Positions 37,623 through 46,541 of a stretch of DNA of 64,000 nt are shown in pieces. The notes under the pieces are model-generated. The model saw only the letters and a program-made list of their open reading frames with translations. It was not told where the DNA came from and ran no database searches. The stretch's first letter is position 1. The number at the start of each line of letters is the position of its first letter. The translations under genes were made by a program, and so were the position numbers. The stretch lies in assembly GCF_004769405.1 (NCBI RefSeq), contig NZ_RQES01000005.1, forward strand, positions 496,001 to 560,000, read 5' to 3'. This DNA is from Leptospira selangorensis (GTDB lineage Bacteria > Spirochaetota > Leptospiria > Leptospirales > Leptospiraceae).

Positions 37623-40022
37623 CTATTCATGGATATAACCCCAGCTTTCCAAAACTTTTCGGACTTCTTTTCCTAACGCAGCTTGCTCTGAAGATTCCGA
37701 ATTTCCAGAAAGTCCAGCATCGTTATAAAAATAAGGTATTTTAGAAGTTTTAAATTCATAAGGAAGTTTTGCAGAAGCCACTGATTCTGGAGAATCTCTA
37801 TAAATTTTAGAACTCGCATCCGATAAAATTCCCCATTTTCCGGATTTATAATCTTCCGGTTTTCCATCTTTGGAAATGGACAAACGAAATCCGAAAACAG
37901 GTTCTACTGTATAAAAGGAGAGGATACTTTCTTTACCAGGGGTTTGTTTTACGGTTAGAGATGCGGACTTCGTTTCTAATCTATTTTCAGTAACTGGAGT
38001 ATCAGATTGTATTTTATAAATTCCGGCTTGGATACCGATCTCTATCCTACGTATACATTCTTTTTCACATGCAGGTAATCTGAGTTTAAAAACATTTTTC
38101 TTTAAGCTGTGAGAATCTAAATCCTGTCTTGCTTTCGTGAGAAGTGTAGAATTACTTTCGGAGAGATTTTGTAATTCTCCGGGATCTGAAACCAAGGAAT
38201 AAAATTCCTCAGACATCTTATGAGGTTCTCCTTCTTTGGTTCTTCTTACAAAATCATAACCAGGATATCTTCGAATCAGTTTGTATTCTTTGGTTCGAAT
38301 GGATTCTGAAAATCTTCCTTCGGTATATATAAAGTTTTCGGATTGCGGACCTTCTTCTCCATATATGGCTCTGGAATAATCATTTCCATCGCAGGAACTC
38401 GGATCACAAGGTAAACCTAATGCTCCTGCTAAAGTAGGGAAAAGAGAAAGTAAAGAAACCTGATCGGAGAAAATTCTTTTTTCAATATTCGATTTTTCCG
38501 AGACGGGAGGATGAATGATCCAAGGAACTTTAATTTCTTCGTCGTAATGTGTTTCTCCGTGTGCATGTAAATTTTCTGCCACGAAATGATGATGATAATA
38601 ATGTTCCATGGATTGTAATTCTCCATGGTCTGCAACTACTGCGATCCAGGATTTATCGAAGGCTCCTGTCTTTTTAGCCTCTTCTAAAATTTTACCTATG
38701 ACCTCGTCCGTATATAAGATCTCAGCCATATATTTTCTTACGTAAGGATCATAACTGTTCCAGATCTTTGGATCAGTTTTTTTTGCCAGAATATCCATAT
38801 ACTTTCTTTCAGGAAGATAAGGATAATGAGGGGTATTGATATTTATATGAAGGAAAAATCTTCTGTTTTTGTTCTCTTTTAAGAACTTTATGGATTCTGC
38901 AAGTATTAGCTCAGTATCGTCTTTGTCTTTTCCAGGTTGAAATAATTTATGAAATCCTAGATCGACTCCCACGCCAGTATAATCCAGGAGGAAAACATTA
39001 TTCATAAGGCTTGCAGTTAGGTAACCTTTGGATCTGAGATGATTCGGTAATGTTTCCGGTTTTTTGGAATAGAATATTTTTCTATGAAGGTTGGTGGAAT
39101 AAAACCAAGCATTTCCAAGACCTAATTCGGATGTGATCTTAGAAGTGAAAAAAGAAATCATACTTGGCTTGGTCCAATTCCCGTTAGAGAAAGCATTTTC
39201 AAAAACGATAGAATCGGAAGCGAGCTCGTCCAGATAAGGACTGGTAGGGATGGGAGAACCGCCAAATCCTAAACGATCCGGCCTCAGAGCATCCACCACG
39301 ATCAATATTACATTCTCTTTAGGTCCCCAAAGTTTTGGATCAGCCACAGAAGCGTATAATGTAGGTTGTCCTACAAATAAAAGATCGTTCTGATTTTTAG
39401 GGATCCATTCAAAGTTCCAAGTAGTAGCAGGTTCTTCTTCTAAAGATTTAGAAATGGATTCTTGGACCTTGATCTTATGATCGACCCATTCTCTTCCTTG
39501 GCTTTGTATATCTTCGGAGAATACGATAGCATCTCCTAACTTCACGATCAATTTTCCGGAACTTGGAACATTCTCCCCCGAGGAAGAAAGTGCTGTAGTG
39601 GAAAAATCCAAAACAACATTTTGTAGATCATAAAGTTTTGCTCCTGGGATAATAAACTCCGAGGAAATATCACATCCGCCATTTTGGAATAGGAGCAAAC
39701 TATCTCTGGATTCATTTAGAAGAGTCTGTTTATCTTTTAAGATAGTAAGCTGAGTGTTTCTCCATTTTTCATTTAGAGGAAGTTCCGAATAACGGGATGG
39801 ATTTTTTTTATAATGATAAGAGATCTTTTTAATGGCTTCTTCTGAATTTCCTCTACATACACTTCCGGATTTTTTTAAAGAACGAAGTCCGTCCCAAACA
39901 GGGATTATTGTCTCTTCTTCTTTTGAAAACGATCCTGGAAAAATTTGCCTACAATCCTGTAAAAGATAACAAAGCAGGATCGGGATCAATATCCTAGAAA
40001 GTTTGGGACCAAAAGAAATCAT
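37623..40022 (-). CDS. Sulfatase-fold (alkaline phosphatase superfamily) hydrolase, probably exported
   Basis: The ATG at 40022 gives about 799 residues; a TTG three codons upstream is an alternative start. The leader MISFGPKLSRILIPILLCYLLQDC suggests a membrane anchor or lipoprotein. The central domain (about 230-560) has sulfatase-fold metal motifs VDALRPDRLGFGG, VADHGE and HGETHYDEEIKVPW. At the nucleophile site the sequence is NGNWTKPSM, with Thr where true sulfatases have Cys or Ser in C/S-x-P-x-R. It therefore probably lacks formylglycine chemistry and resembles phosphoglycerol or phosphoethanolamine transferases. A C-terminal domain of about 180 residues is unassigned. The target is probably an envelope glycan or lipid. 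Confidence 0.85.
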   Translation of the reverse strand: MISFGPKLSRILIPILLCYLLQDCRQIFPGSFSKEEETIIPVWDGLRSLKKSGSVCRGNSEEAIKKISYHYKKNPSRYSELPLNEKWRNTQLTILKDKQTLLNESRDSLLLFQNGGCDISSEFIIPGAKLYDLQNVVLDFSTTALSSSGENVPSSGKLIVKLGDAIVFSEDIQSQGREWVDHKIKVQESISKSLEEEPATTWNFEWIPKNQNDLLFVGQPTLYASVADPKLWGPKENVILIVVDALRPDRLGFGGSPIPTSPYLDELASDSIVFENAFSNGNWTKPSMISFFTSKITSELGLGNAWFYSTNLHRKIFYSKKPETLPNHLRSKGYLTASLMNNVFLLDYTGVGVDLGFHKLFQPGKDKDDTELILAESIKFLKENKNRRFFLHININTPHYPYLPERKYMDILAKKTDPKIWNSYDPYVRKYMAEILYTDEVIGKILEEAKKTGAFDKSWIAVVADHGELQSMEHYYHHHFVAENLHAHGETHYDEEIKVPWIIHPPVSEKSNIEKRIFSDQVSLLSLFPTLAGALGLPCDPSSCDGNDYSRAIYGEEGPQSENFIYTEGRFSESIRTKEYKLIRRYPGYDFVRRTKEGEPHKMSEEFYSLVSDPGELQNLSESNSTLLTKARQDLDSHSLKKNVFKLRLPACEKECIRRIEIGIQAGIYKIQSDTPVTENRLETKSASLTVKQTPGKESILSFYTVEPVFGFRLSISKDGKPEDYKSGKWGILSDASSKIYRDSPESVASAKLPYEFKTSKIPYFYNDAGLSGNSESSEQAALGKEVRKVLESWGYIHE

Positions 40023-40130
40023 GAGGAACAAGGACAGAATTTTACTTGAGGGGTCCGCTTACAACACTTATAGTCCGCCCGCGGGCTTCAGGAGCGAAGC
40101 GACTATCATTCCGGATGAACACCATTCAGT

Positions 40131-40163
40131 GAACAGTTGTTTGAGCGAACAGAACGTTCGTTA
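40131..40163. promoter_or_regulatory. Tandem candidate operators upstream of the dehydratase pair
   Basis: AACAGTTGTT (40132-40141) and AACGTTCGTT (40153-40162) share the AACRNNYGTT form. Their centres are 21 bp apart, two helical turns, so dimers would bind the same DNA face. They lie about 110 bp from both the sulfatase-like start and the dehydratase start. The gap 40032-40267 otherwise holds only a GC-rich GAGCGAAGCGAC segment near 40092. Confidence 0.5.
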
Positions 40164-40267
40164 CTAAAAATTCAATGGACCTGTGAGATCGGTGTCTAAA
40201 AAATAGGGCCATATAAACGATCTTCGATCCTTCGAAGGTTTTTAAACCAATCCAAAGGAAAAGGATT

Positions 40268-40720
40268 ATGGCAGAAAAAGGCATTTCAAAAGACCTGATC
40301 GGCACAAAACTCGACTCCTACGAATTCGACGTAGAAAGAGGAAAGATAAAAGAGTTTTGTCTAGCGATCGGCGAAAGCAATCCGATATACTTCGATTTAG
40401 AAGCGGCAAAAAAAGCGGGATATGAGGACATTCCAGCTCCTCCTACATTTCCCACTGTGATCCAATTTTGGGGATATCCTAAAATTTGGAAAGATATGGA
40501 GAACATGGGAGTTGATACTTCCAGGATCTTACATTTAAAAGAAAAATATAATTATGTTAAAACTCTTTATCCTGGTAAGGTTTCTTCTCAGGGAGAATGT
40601 GTTAACGTAACTGTCGGTAAAATGGATACTATGACTTTCCGCACTACAATTCGTAATGCGAAAGGTGAAACTGTGATCGAAGCAGAGATGTCTATTTTTA
40701 TCCGTAAACCGGAACAGTGA
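40268..40720 (+). CDS. MaoC-like (FAS1-type) dehydratase subunit, HadA/HadC-like
   Basis: This 150-residue hot-dog protein carries the N-terminal dehydratase pattern: [35 protein letters not shown]. In mycobacteria such a subunit (HadA or HadC) pairs with a catalytic MaoC subunit (HadB) to dehydrate 3-hydroxyacyl-ACP in FAS-II. The catalytic Asp/His pair of R-hydratases is not evident, so it probably acts as the substrate-binding partner. The next gene, 13 bp downstream, encodes the likely catalytic subunit. An AAGGAAAAGG site precedes the ATG. Confidence 0.88.
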   Translation: MAEKGISKDLIGTKLDSYEFDVERGKIKEFCLAIGESNPIYFDLEAAKKAGYEDIPAPPTFPTVIQFWGYPKIWKDMENMGVDTSRILHLKEKYNYVKTLYPGKVSSQGECVNVTVGKMDTMTFRTTIRNAKGETVIEAEMSIFIRKPEQ

Positions 40721-40733
40721 TAGGAGGATTAAG

Positions 40734-41150
40734 ATGAGTAAGATTGAATTCGACAAGTACGAAGTAGGACAAGAGCTCCCTCCTTTAAAAGTGGATACTA
40801 TCACGCATGCGCATCTAGTGCGTTATGCGGGAGCGAGCGGTGATTTTAATCCGATCCATAACGATCCGGATTTCGCTCGTAAGACTGGATTGGATGGAAC
40901 CATCGCGCACGGTATGTTCGTCATGGCTCAGATCGGAAGACTTTGCACTTCTTGGGCAGACCAAAAACAGATCAAAGAATTCGGAGTCACTTTCAAAGCG
41001 ATGACCAAGCCTGGACAAAAACTAACTTGTTCCGGTAAGATTAAACGTAAGAAAGAAGAAAACGGAGAAAAACTACTTACAGTAGCTGTAGAGGCTTCTG
41101 ATGAGTCCGGAGAAGTAAAAGCTTCCGGAGAATTAGTGGTTATCTGCTAA
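40734..41150 (+). CDS. MaoC-family (R)-3-hydroxyacyl dehydratase, HadB-like
   Basis: This 138-residue single hot-dog protein has the hydratase-2 motif YAGASGDFNPIHNDPDFARKTGLDGTIAHGMF, with catalytic Asp and His. The same motif occurs in the DH domain of the type I synthase in this window (ASGDTNPIHTDIDFA). With the previous gene it should form a heterodimer that interconverts (R)-3-hydroxyacyl and enoyl thioesters. Acyl-ACP dehydration in elongation and enoyl-CoA hydration are both possible. AGGAGG lies just before the ATG. A strong terminator follows. Confidence 0.9.
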   Translation: MSKIEFDKYEVGQELPPLKVDTITHAHLVRYAGASGDFNPIHNDPDFARKTGLDGTIAHGMFVMAQIGRLCTSWADQKQIKEFGVTFKAMTKPGQKLTCSGKIKRKKEENGEKLLTVAVEASDESGEVKASGELVVIC

Positions 41151-41172
41151 TCTTTTCGTTCACCCGAATAAT

Positions 41173-41202
41173 AAAAAGCCTCCGGTCTCGGGGGCTTTTT
41201 TT
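41173..41202 (+). terminator. Rho-independent terminator after the dehydratase operon
   Basis: AAAAAGCC-T-CCG pairs with CGG-G-GGCTTTTT (one T-G pair) around GTCT, ending in a T-run. Confidence 0.88.
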
Positions 41203-41269
41203 ATGTCTGAGGAAAATTTAACTTAAAAATGGATTGTTCTTCCTTTCGATTTGGATATGCCTATTGCCC

Positions 41270-41626
41270 ATGATAAACTCAGGTAAAAGTGTACAATATT
41301 TCGGGATATTTTTATTGATCGAAGGATTTCTTTTGATCACAGTTCCGAATTTTTTCTTAGGTCTTTTCTTATTAAGTGCAAGTGATGTTTGGGTGAGAGT
41401 AGTGGGGCTGACTCTTATCATATTAGGATATTTTTATTTTAAAATGGGACAAGGGAATATTCGTCCTTTCTTAAAATTAACCACTCATTCGAGAACGTTT
41501 CAGTTTATAGTCTTGGTTATCTTTGTATTGCTTGGTTGGATCCATCCTATGATCTTATTGCCGAGTGGGTTTGAATTTTTATGCGGGGTTTGGACCTTCT
41601 CCCTTTTAAAAAAGGAAAGGGCATAA
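41270..41626 (+). CDS. Small integral membrane protein
   Basis: The ATG at 41270 gives 118 residues with about four hydrophobic helices: YFGIFLLIEGFLLITVPNFFLGLF, VWVRVVGLTLIILGYFYF, TFQFIVLVIFVLLGWI and a C-terminal helix ending in the basic tail LLKKERA. The frame is open to a TTG at 41234, which would extend the first helix. Neither start has a clear ribosome site. No family is recognised. It is convergent with the 7TM phosphatase gene. Confidence 0.7.
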   Translation: MINSGKSVQYFGIFLLIEGFLLITVPNFFLGLFLLSASDVWVRVVGLTLIILGYFYFKMGQGNIRPFLKLTTHSRTFQFIVLVIFVLLGWIHPMILLPSGFEFLCGVWTFSLLKKERA

Positions 41627-41631
41627 ATCTT

Positions 41632-43725
41632 TTAAGCAGGATATTCGGGAGTTTCTCTGGATTCGATCGCGATGATAGTGATATCATCGTATCTTTGTTC
41701 GTCTCCCCTGGATTTTTCTTCCATTACTACTAATTCTTCTAATAGTTTTTGGAGGCTTACATTTGAAAGTGTGGAAGCCCTGGACGCAATTGTCTCGACG
41801 GTGCTCCATCTATTTTCCTTTCTTCTGTTCTCGATGAGTCCATCAGAGAAAAGTAATAAACGGCTTCCTGTAGGAAACTTATAGGTTGAGAATTCGATCT
41901 CTAAGTCATCAAATAGTCCTAATATAGGCCCTGTTTTATGGAGTAATTCGTAATTTCCGCCCGGTGAAAGTAAAACCTGGTCCGGATGTCCGGCGGAAGC
42001 ATATAGAACTTCTTTTTTTTCCAAATAGATATCAGCTACAAAACAAGGGAAGATACTTTCTAAGGTATCGAACTTTCTTAAAAACCTTCCATTCAATTCT
42101 TTTAATACAAGAGTAGGGCAGGCTAATTTTTTTAACTCTTCGTATTCGGTTTTTAAAGCCATGGTCATAAGACTTGCTTGCACCCCATGACCGACCGCAT
42201 CCGCCAATAATACTCGAACTTGGCCGGGATTGATCTCCGAAATATCTAAAAAGTCTCCACCCACTTTTTCTAAAGGTTTGTATACGTAATCGAAACGAAT
42301 TCCTTTGATCTCTCTTTCCGGAGGAGTGAGTATTTTTCTTTGTACGTTCTGGGCGATCTCCAACTCTCTATTGATCTGTTGGAGAGTATCGTTTAGAGTT
42401 CTGGTCCTATCTTCCACCTTTTGAACCAACTTTTCTTTCATTTCGAAAAGTTCTAAGTTCATAGTTTGTAGATCTTCGGTGAGAAGTTTTGCTTCTTTAT
42501 ATTTGGAAGAACGATCCGAAGCGATTACCAAAGATTGTAAGAAAACGAAAAGTACGAGTGCAATATGCGAAACCTGATGAGAAGACACTTTTAGAATATA
42601 AGTATAGAATAGATCGATCGCTACTCCTAAGAATAGTATCCCCGAACCGTATAAGATATAAGAAGAGTTATTCTCTTTATCAAAGTCTATCCCGAAGATT
42701 ACATAGATAACATAACCGATCGTGACACCTATAAATAAATGGAAATAGGCAACCTTGCTACTATTAAATTCCAAAGAGCCGAATAAGGTCATTAGAATGA
42801 ATAGAGAGATGATTGCTAAAGAAATTCTAATATATAGTTTAGATGCGTAAACGGAAAAGGTTTCATAGAAGAATAGCAGATATAATCCGGTGGCACACAT
42901 CATGGAAATCTGTTCTATCATCTGTATTCCGTTCTGGTTGATAGAAGGGAAAAATTCCATTAGAAGTCTAGTATTCGTAACCAGAGTCCTAATACCGATC
43001 GCCATACTCATAAATCCGAAATACAAAGGAGCCTTGCTGGATCTTAAATACAAATACAGAGAGATATGATAGAGCCCCATAATCACTAAACTGGAGAATG
43101 CAAAAATATCTGTGAAGATTGTCCTTGTTCTCGTGGACAACATTACTTCGGAAGGACCTAATTTAATAGGAGAGCTGATCCCACCTTGTCTTGCGAAATT
43201 ATTCGTAACAAAAATTGAAACTTCTATCTGACTGGAACTCGGAACAAAAGAAAAAGATCTGGGTTGAACCCTTGCTACGCTTGATTGAGTAGAAGTAGAT
43301 GGACCTCCGGATTCTCCTTGGAACTCTCCATCCAAGTATAATCTATAGGAACTCCAAACGGTGCCTAAGCCTAGAGTAAGAACCTTCCCTACCCAAACGT
43401 CCGGTAAAAGGATCTTGAGCCTATAGGTTGCATACCCTAGTCTTTCATAAGATGGATGTAATTCGGTTTCTCTATTCCAAGAACCTGGAACAGTCATATT
43501 CCCGTGAAAGGATTCTAAAATTTTTCCCGGCTCTTGGCTCCAGAAAAATTCCCATTCTCCGGAAAGATCTACCGGGCCGGAGCTTGCACTTTGGATGCCT
43601 CTAAGATCGATTACACCTTTATAGGCGCGTAAGTTTTCTTCCTTATGCCATGGGGTGAGGGACAAAAGGAAAATGAGGAAGCCGATGGGTCCTAATAAAA
43701 AGAATAAGTATTTTGCCGTATGCAT
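41632..43725 (-). CDS. 7TM receptor (7TMR-DISM) fused to PP2C/SpoIIE phosphatase
   Basis: This 697-residue protein has a signal anchor (about 5-22). An extracytoplasmic jelly-roll sensor of the 7TMR-DISM type follows (about 35-190, with GEWEFFW and NFARQGG). Seven membrane helices lie at about 205-402, with a coiled-coil linker at about 405-465. The PP2C domain (about 470-690) has metal Asp491 in VGGDFLDI and Asp509 in ADAVGHG. It should dephosphorylate a STAS antagonist in response to an extracellular ligand, probably a carbohydrate-like one given the DISM fold. No STAS gene is adjacent. Those at 2301 and 58936 are candidates only by being in the same window. Confidence 0.9.
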   Translation of the reverse strand: MHTAKYLFFLLGPIGFLIFLLSLTPWHKEENLRAYKGVIDLRGIQSASSGPVDLSGEWEFFWSQEPGKILESFHGNMTVPGSWNRETELHPSYERLGYATYRLKILLPDVWVGKVLTLGLGTVWSSYRLYLDGEFQGESGGPSTSTQSSVARVQPRSFSFVPSSSQIEVSIFVTNNFARQGGISSPIKLGPSEVMLSTRTRTIFTDIFAFSSLVIMGLYHISLYLYLRSSKAPLYFGFMSMAIGIRTLVTNTRLLMEFFPSINQNGIQMIEQISMMCATGLYLLFFYETFSVYASKLYIRISLAIISLFILMTLFGSLEFNSSKVAYFHLFIGVTIGYVIYVIFGIDFDKENNSSYILYGSGILFLGVAIDLFYTYILKVSSHQVSHIALVLFVFLQSLVIASDRSSKYKEAKLLTEDLQTMNLELFEMKEKLVQKVEDRTRTLNDTLQQINRELEIAQNVQRKILTPPEREIKGIRFDYVYKPLEKVGGDFLDISEINPGQVRVLLADAVGHGVQASLMTMALKTEYEELKKLACPTLVLKELNGRFLRKFDTLESIFPCFVADIYLEKKEVLYASAGHPDQVLLSPGGNYELLHKTGPILGLFDDLEIEFSTYKFPTGSRLLLFSDGLIENRRKENRWSTVETIASRASTLSNVSLQKLLEELVVMEEKSRGDEQRYDDITIIAIESRETPEYPA

Positions 43726-44079
43726 TGAGCAGGAAGGTTGGGACCATCCTCCATCGGTTTATATTTTCTCGTCAATCTTTCTCCGACTAACAAGAGTATT
43801 CGGGAGAATTTTTGGAAAATAAATAATTTCCAAACTCGACTCCGGAATATTTGACCTTCTACTTTTTGCTTGGATTCCGTAAATACGAAAGAGCGTCCCA
43901 AAGTGTAAATTCGGGGAACTTCAAAGGCTATTAGAGGAAAAAAATCGAAGAATTATACGTCCAATCCAGGCGTTTTTTGGAAAAAAGAAGTATTTTGGCA
44001 AATAGACTTAAAAACCGGAAATTCATGTTGCCATGTCGATCCTTTGGAAGAGCATGAAAAAGACCGATACGAATCAGAT
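43726..44079. promoter_or_regulatory. Divergent gap with a 24-bp palindrome
   Basis: This 354-bp gap lies between the 7TM phosphatase and the TPR lipoprotein genes. I see no gene in it. TTTGGAAA (43811-43818) and TTTCCAAA (43827-43834) flank ATAAATAA. The arms resemble those of the palindrome at 29660-29677. Confidence 0.45.
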
Positions 44080-44865
44080 ATGGACCGTTTTCATTTTTTT
44101 AGAAACTATTCTATTTTAGCTAGCGTTACACTTGTATTGGCTTCTTATTCAGCTTGTTCAGGGGAGAAGGATGAGCCTTCCATTCTGGAAATCAGAGATT
44201 TATTGGACTCTGGTCATTTAACAGAATCCGTTCAGAAGGCTAAGGATAAGGCACTTATTACGGGAAAAATGGACCAAGTCCATTATTTGAGGGGATGGAT
44301 CCATTATTTACGCAAAGAAGATTCTTCTGCGGAGAAGGAATATAAACTTTGTTTAAAGGAAAATAAAAACTCTATCGATTGCCTTAGAGGTCTTGCTCAA
44401 ATCGAAAAACATAAACAAAATTATGAAAAGGCAGAAACAAGATACAAACAGGCCTTAGTAATTGCTCAGGCAAGTAAAGACCAAGAATACAGTTCTATGT
44501 TACTTACTGATCTTGGAAATTTAGCTCTTTCTCAAGATGAAAGGGAAGAAGCAATGGATTGGTATAATAAATCCATCCAAGTAAAACCGGAAGGTTCCGC
44601 TTATTACGGACTTGGTTTTGTACATCTATTGAATCGAGACAAGCTTGCTTCTATCCAATCCCTAAAAAAAGGATTAGGAATCGAATATAGAGATCTAATT
44701 ATCAAAGCGGAAACCTATTATCTTCTGGCAAAGTTACAAAATGATTTCGAAAAAAATCCTCAGGCAGCTAGCGAGTCGGCAAAAAAAGCCTTCGAATTAT
44801 TTCCTGCAATGGAGAAATACTCAAAATCCTGGGAACATTATTCCAAACTTTCCAGTTCTAAATAA
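44080..44865 (+). CDS. TPR-repeat lipoprotein
   Basis: The ATG at 44080 gives 261 residues. The leader ends in ASYSAC-S, a plausible lipobox. A TTG at 44044 is possible but adds a charged extension before the leader. The mature chain has about four to five TPR helical pairs, for example YLRGWIHYLRKEDSSAEKEY, GLAQIEKHKQNYEKAETRYK and GNLALSQDEREEAMDWYNKS. It is probably an envelope scaffold. The next gene lies 11 bp downstream. Confidence 0.82.
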   Translation: MDRFHFFRNYSILASVTLVLASYSACSGEKDEPSILEIRDLLDSGHLTESVQKAKDKALITGKMDQVHYLRGWIHYLRKEDSSAEKEYKLCLKENKNSIDCLRGLAQIEKHKQNYEKAETRYKQALVIAQASKDQEYSSMLLTDLGNLALSQDEREEAMDWYNKSIQVKPEGSAYYGLGFVHLLNRDKLASIQSLKKGLGIEYRDLIIKAETYYLLAKLQNDFEKNPQAASESAKKAFELFPAMEKYSKSWEHYSKLSSSK

Positions 44866-44876
44866 AACAGGACCCA

Positions 44877-45485
44877 ATGAATTTTCTCAGAACGATCTGG
44901 CGTGTCATCCATAAACAAATTATCTTACCTTTCCAAGAATCTTATGCCCCTATTCACGAAGTTTGTTTAGGTACTACTATCGGTCTGATCTGGTCTATGA
45001 CTCCTCTTGTGGGAGTTCAAATGTATTTGGGATTAGGGACCTGGTTGGTACTTCGATTATTCCGAATTCGTTTTTATCTTCCTATTGCAATTGCAATGAT
45101 TTGGATTACTAATCCGGTCACTCTTCCGTTTTTCTATTCTCTATTCTACTGGATAGGAAAACAAGTTCTACTATTACTTGGGATTCCTTTCCAGCAGATA
45201 AGTTTCGACACGTTATTGGCCATCTCCAAAGAATCGGAATCTATGGATTTGATCAGCGGGCTTTATCATTGGACAATTTTCTTATTCGATAAGATGGGGC
45301 TTCCTATGTTCGTAGGTGGATTTGCTTTCGGAATTCCTCTGGCCCTACTCGGTTATCCGATCACCTACCGTTTGCTAAATTCTTATAGATCCAGAAGAGC
45401 TCATGAAGAAGGTATCAGCCTACAGGAATGGGAACTAAAACACGTTAGAAAAGATGTGGGATTGTTCGCGGCCAAAACACCTTAG
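44877..45485 (+). CDS. DUF2062 membrane protein
   Basis: This 202-residue protein has the DUF2062 signature: a short amphipathic start, GTTIGLIWSMTPLVGVQM, then IWITNPVTLPFFYSLFYWIG, and a final hydrophobic helix. There are three to four membrane segments. Members are often found with glycosyltransferases or envelope genes, but no biochemical role is established. It follows the TPR lipoprotein gene at 11 bp, so cotranscription is likely. Confidence 0.85.
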   Translation: MNFLRTIWRVIHKQIILPFQESYAPIHEVCLGTTIGLIWSMTPLVGVQMYLGLGTWLVLRLFRIRFYLPIAIAMIWITNPVTLPFFYSLFYWIGKQVLLLLGIPFQQISFDTLLAISKESESMDLISGLYHWTIFLFDKMGLPMFVGGFAFGIPLALLGYPITYRLLNSYRSRRAHEEGISLQEWELKHVRKDVGLFAAKTP

Positions 45486-45608
45486 GGTCCGCCTTGTAAC
45501 CTTCGTTCCCTTCCATATATTTTTTCCGATTTAAACATAATTAGTTGTCCGAATTTCTTTCGGATCAGCATAGTATTTGTTACTCGAATTCAATCCGGGA
45601 GAATATAT

Positions 45609-46541
45609 ATGATTCGTCGATCCTTGGCCTTTTTCTTTTTTATGGCCATCTTATGGAGCCTTCCCGTTTCTGCTCAAAAATTTGAAACAGATGCGGATTT
45701 AGCTAAATGGATTAAATCCTTAAAGTATGAAACTAATCTAGTTCCTCTTTCAAATAAGGATGGAAAACTGATCGCAAACATTCAAGTCCCGAAGGGTTAT
45801 AAATATCTAAATCCAAAAGATAGTAAGATTGTATTGGAAGATGTTTGGGGAAATCCACCTAGCGATCCGGGACTCGGAATTTTATTCATCGCCAACGAAA
45901 CACCTTTGGATCTCGGATCTTATGCGATTACTATCGACTATGTGGAAGAAGGTCACGTAGATGATGAGGACTCAAAAGAGATCAAATACGACGAATTACT
46001 ATCCGAGTTGCAAGAATCCGCAAAAGAAGAAAGTGAGCAAAGAAAAAAAGACGGATATTCCGGATTGGAATTAGTAGGTTGGGCTTCTTCTCCTTATTAT
46101 GATTCCGCAGCTAAAAAATTGCATTGGGCGAAAGAATATAAATTCGAAGGAACTGAAACAAATACTCTCAATTATAATATTCGAGTTTTAGGAAGGACCG
46201 GTTATCTATTACTCAATGTACTCGGAGACATTAACGTTTTGAAAAGAGTAGAAGGGGATGTGGGCAGAATACTCAAGAGTGTGGAATTCTCCGAAGGAAA
46301 TCGTTATGCCGATTACGATTCTAAAATAGACAACTTAGCTGCTTATGGGATCGGAGGTTTGATCGCGGGAGGACTTCTGAAAAAAGCAGGATTGTTTGCA
46401 ATGATCGGGGGATTTTTACTTAAAGGTGCAAAATTACTGATCCCGGCTGCGATCGGTTTATTCTATGCAATCAGAAGATTCGTTTTCGGAAAAGGGAAAC
46501 CGGAAGATACTGCTTCCGGACCGGGTGATAAAGAAACCTAA
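45609..46541 (+). CDS. DUF2167 membrane-anchored protein
   Basis: This 310-residue protein has a signal peptide ending near PVSAQ. The domain contains VPKGYKYLNPKDSKIVLEDVWGNPP and LGILFIANETP, recognisable as DUF2167. Two to three C-terminal hydrophobic helices (about 240-290) anchor it. The role is unknown; relatives are annotated only as membrane-anchored proteins. A small inverted repeat TCCGAA-TTTCT-TTCGGA lies upstream at 45548-45564. The 3' end overlaps the convergent reductase gene by 4 bp. Confidence 0.83.
   Translation: MIRRSLAFFFFMAILWSLPVSAQKFETDADLAKWIKSLKYETNLVPLSNKDGKLIANIQVPKGYKYLNPKDSKIVLEDVWGNPPSDPGLGILFIANETPLDLGSYAITIDYVEEGHVDDEDSKEIKYDELLSELQESAKEESEQRKKDGYSGLELVGWASSPYYDSAAKKLHWAKEYKFEGTETNTLNYNIRVLGRTGYLLLNVLGDINVLKRVEGDVGRILKSVEFSEGNRYADYDSKIDNLAAYGIGGLIAGGLLKKAGLFAMIGGFLLKGAKLLIPAAIGLFYAIRRFVFGKGKPEDTASGPGDKET

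Noticed and set aside
44044..44079. TTG start for the TPR lipoprotein
   Set aside because: It adds a charged stretch before the lipoprotein leader; the ATG at 44080 gives a normal leader and lipobox.
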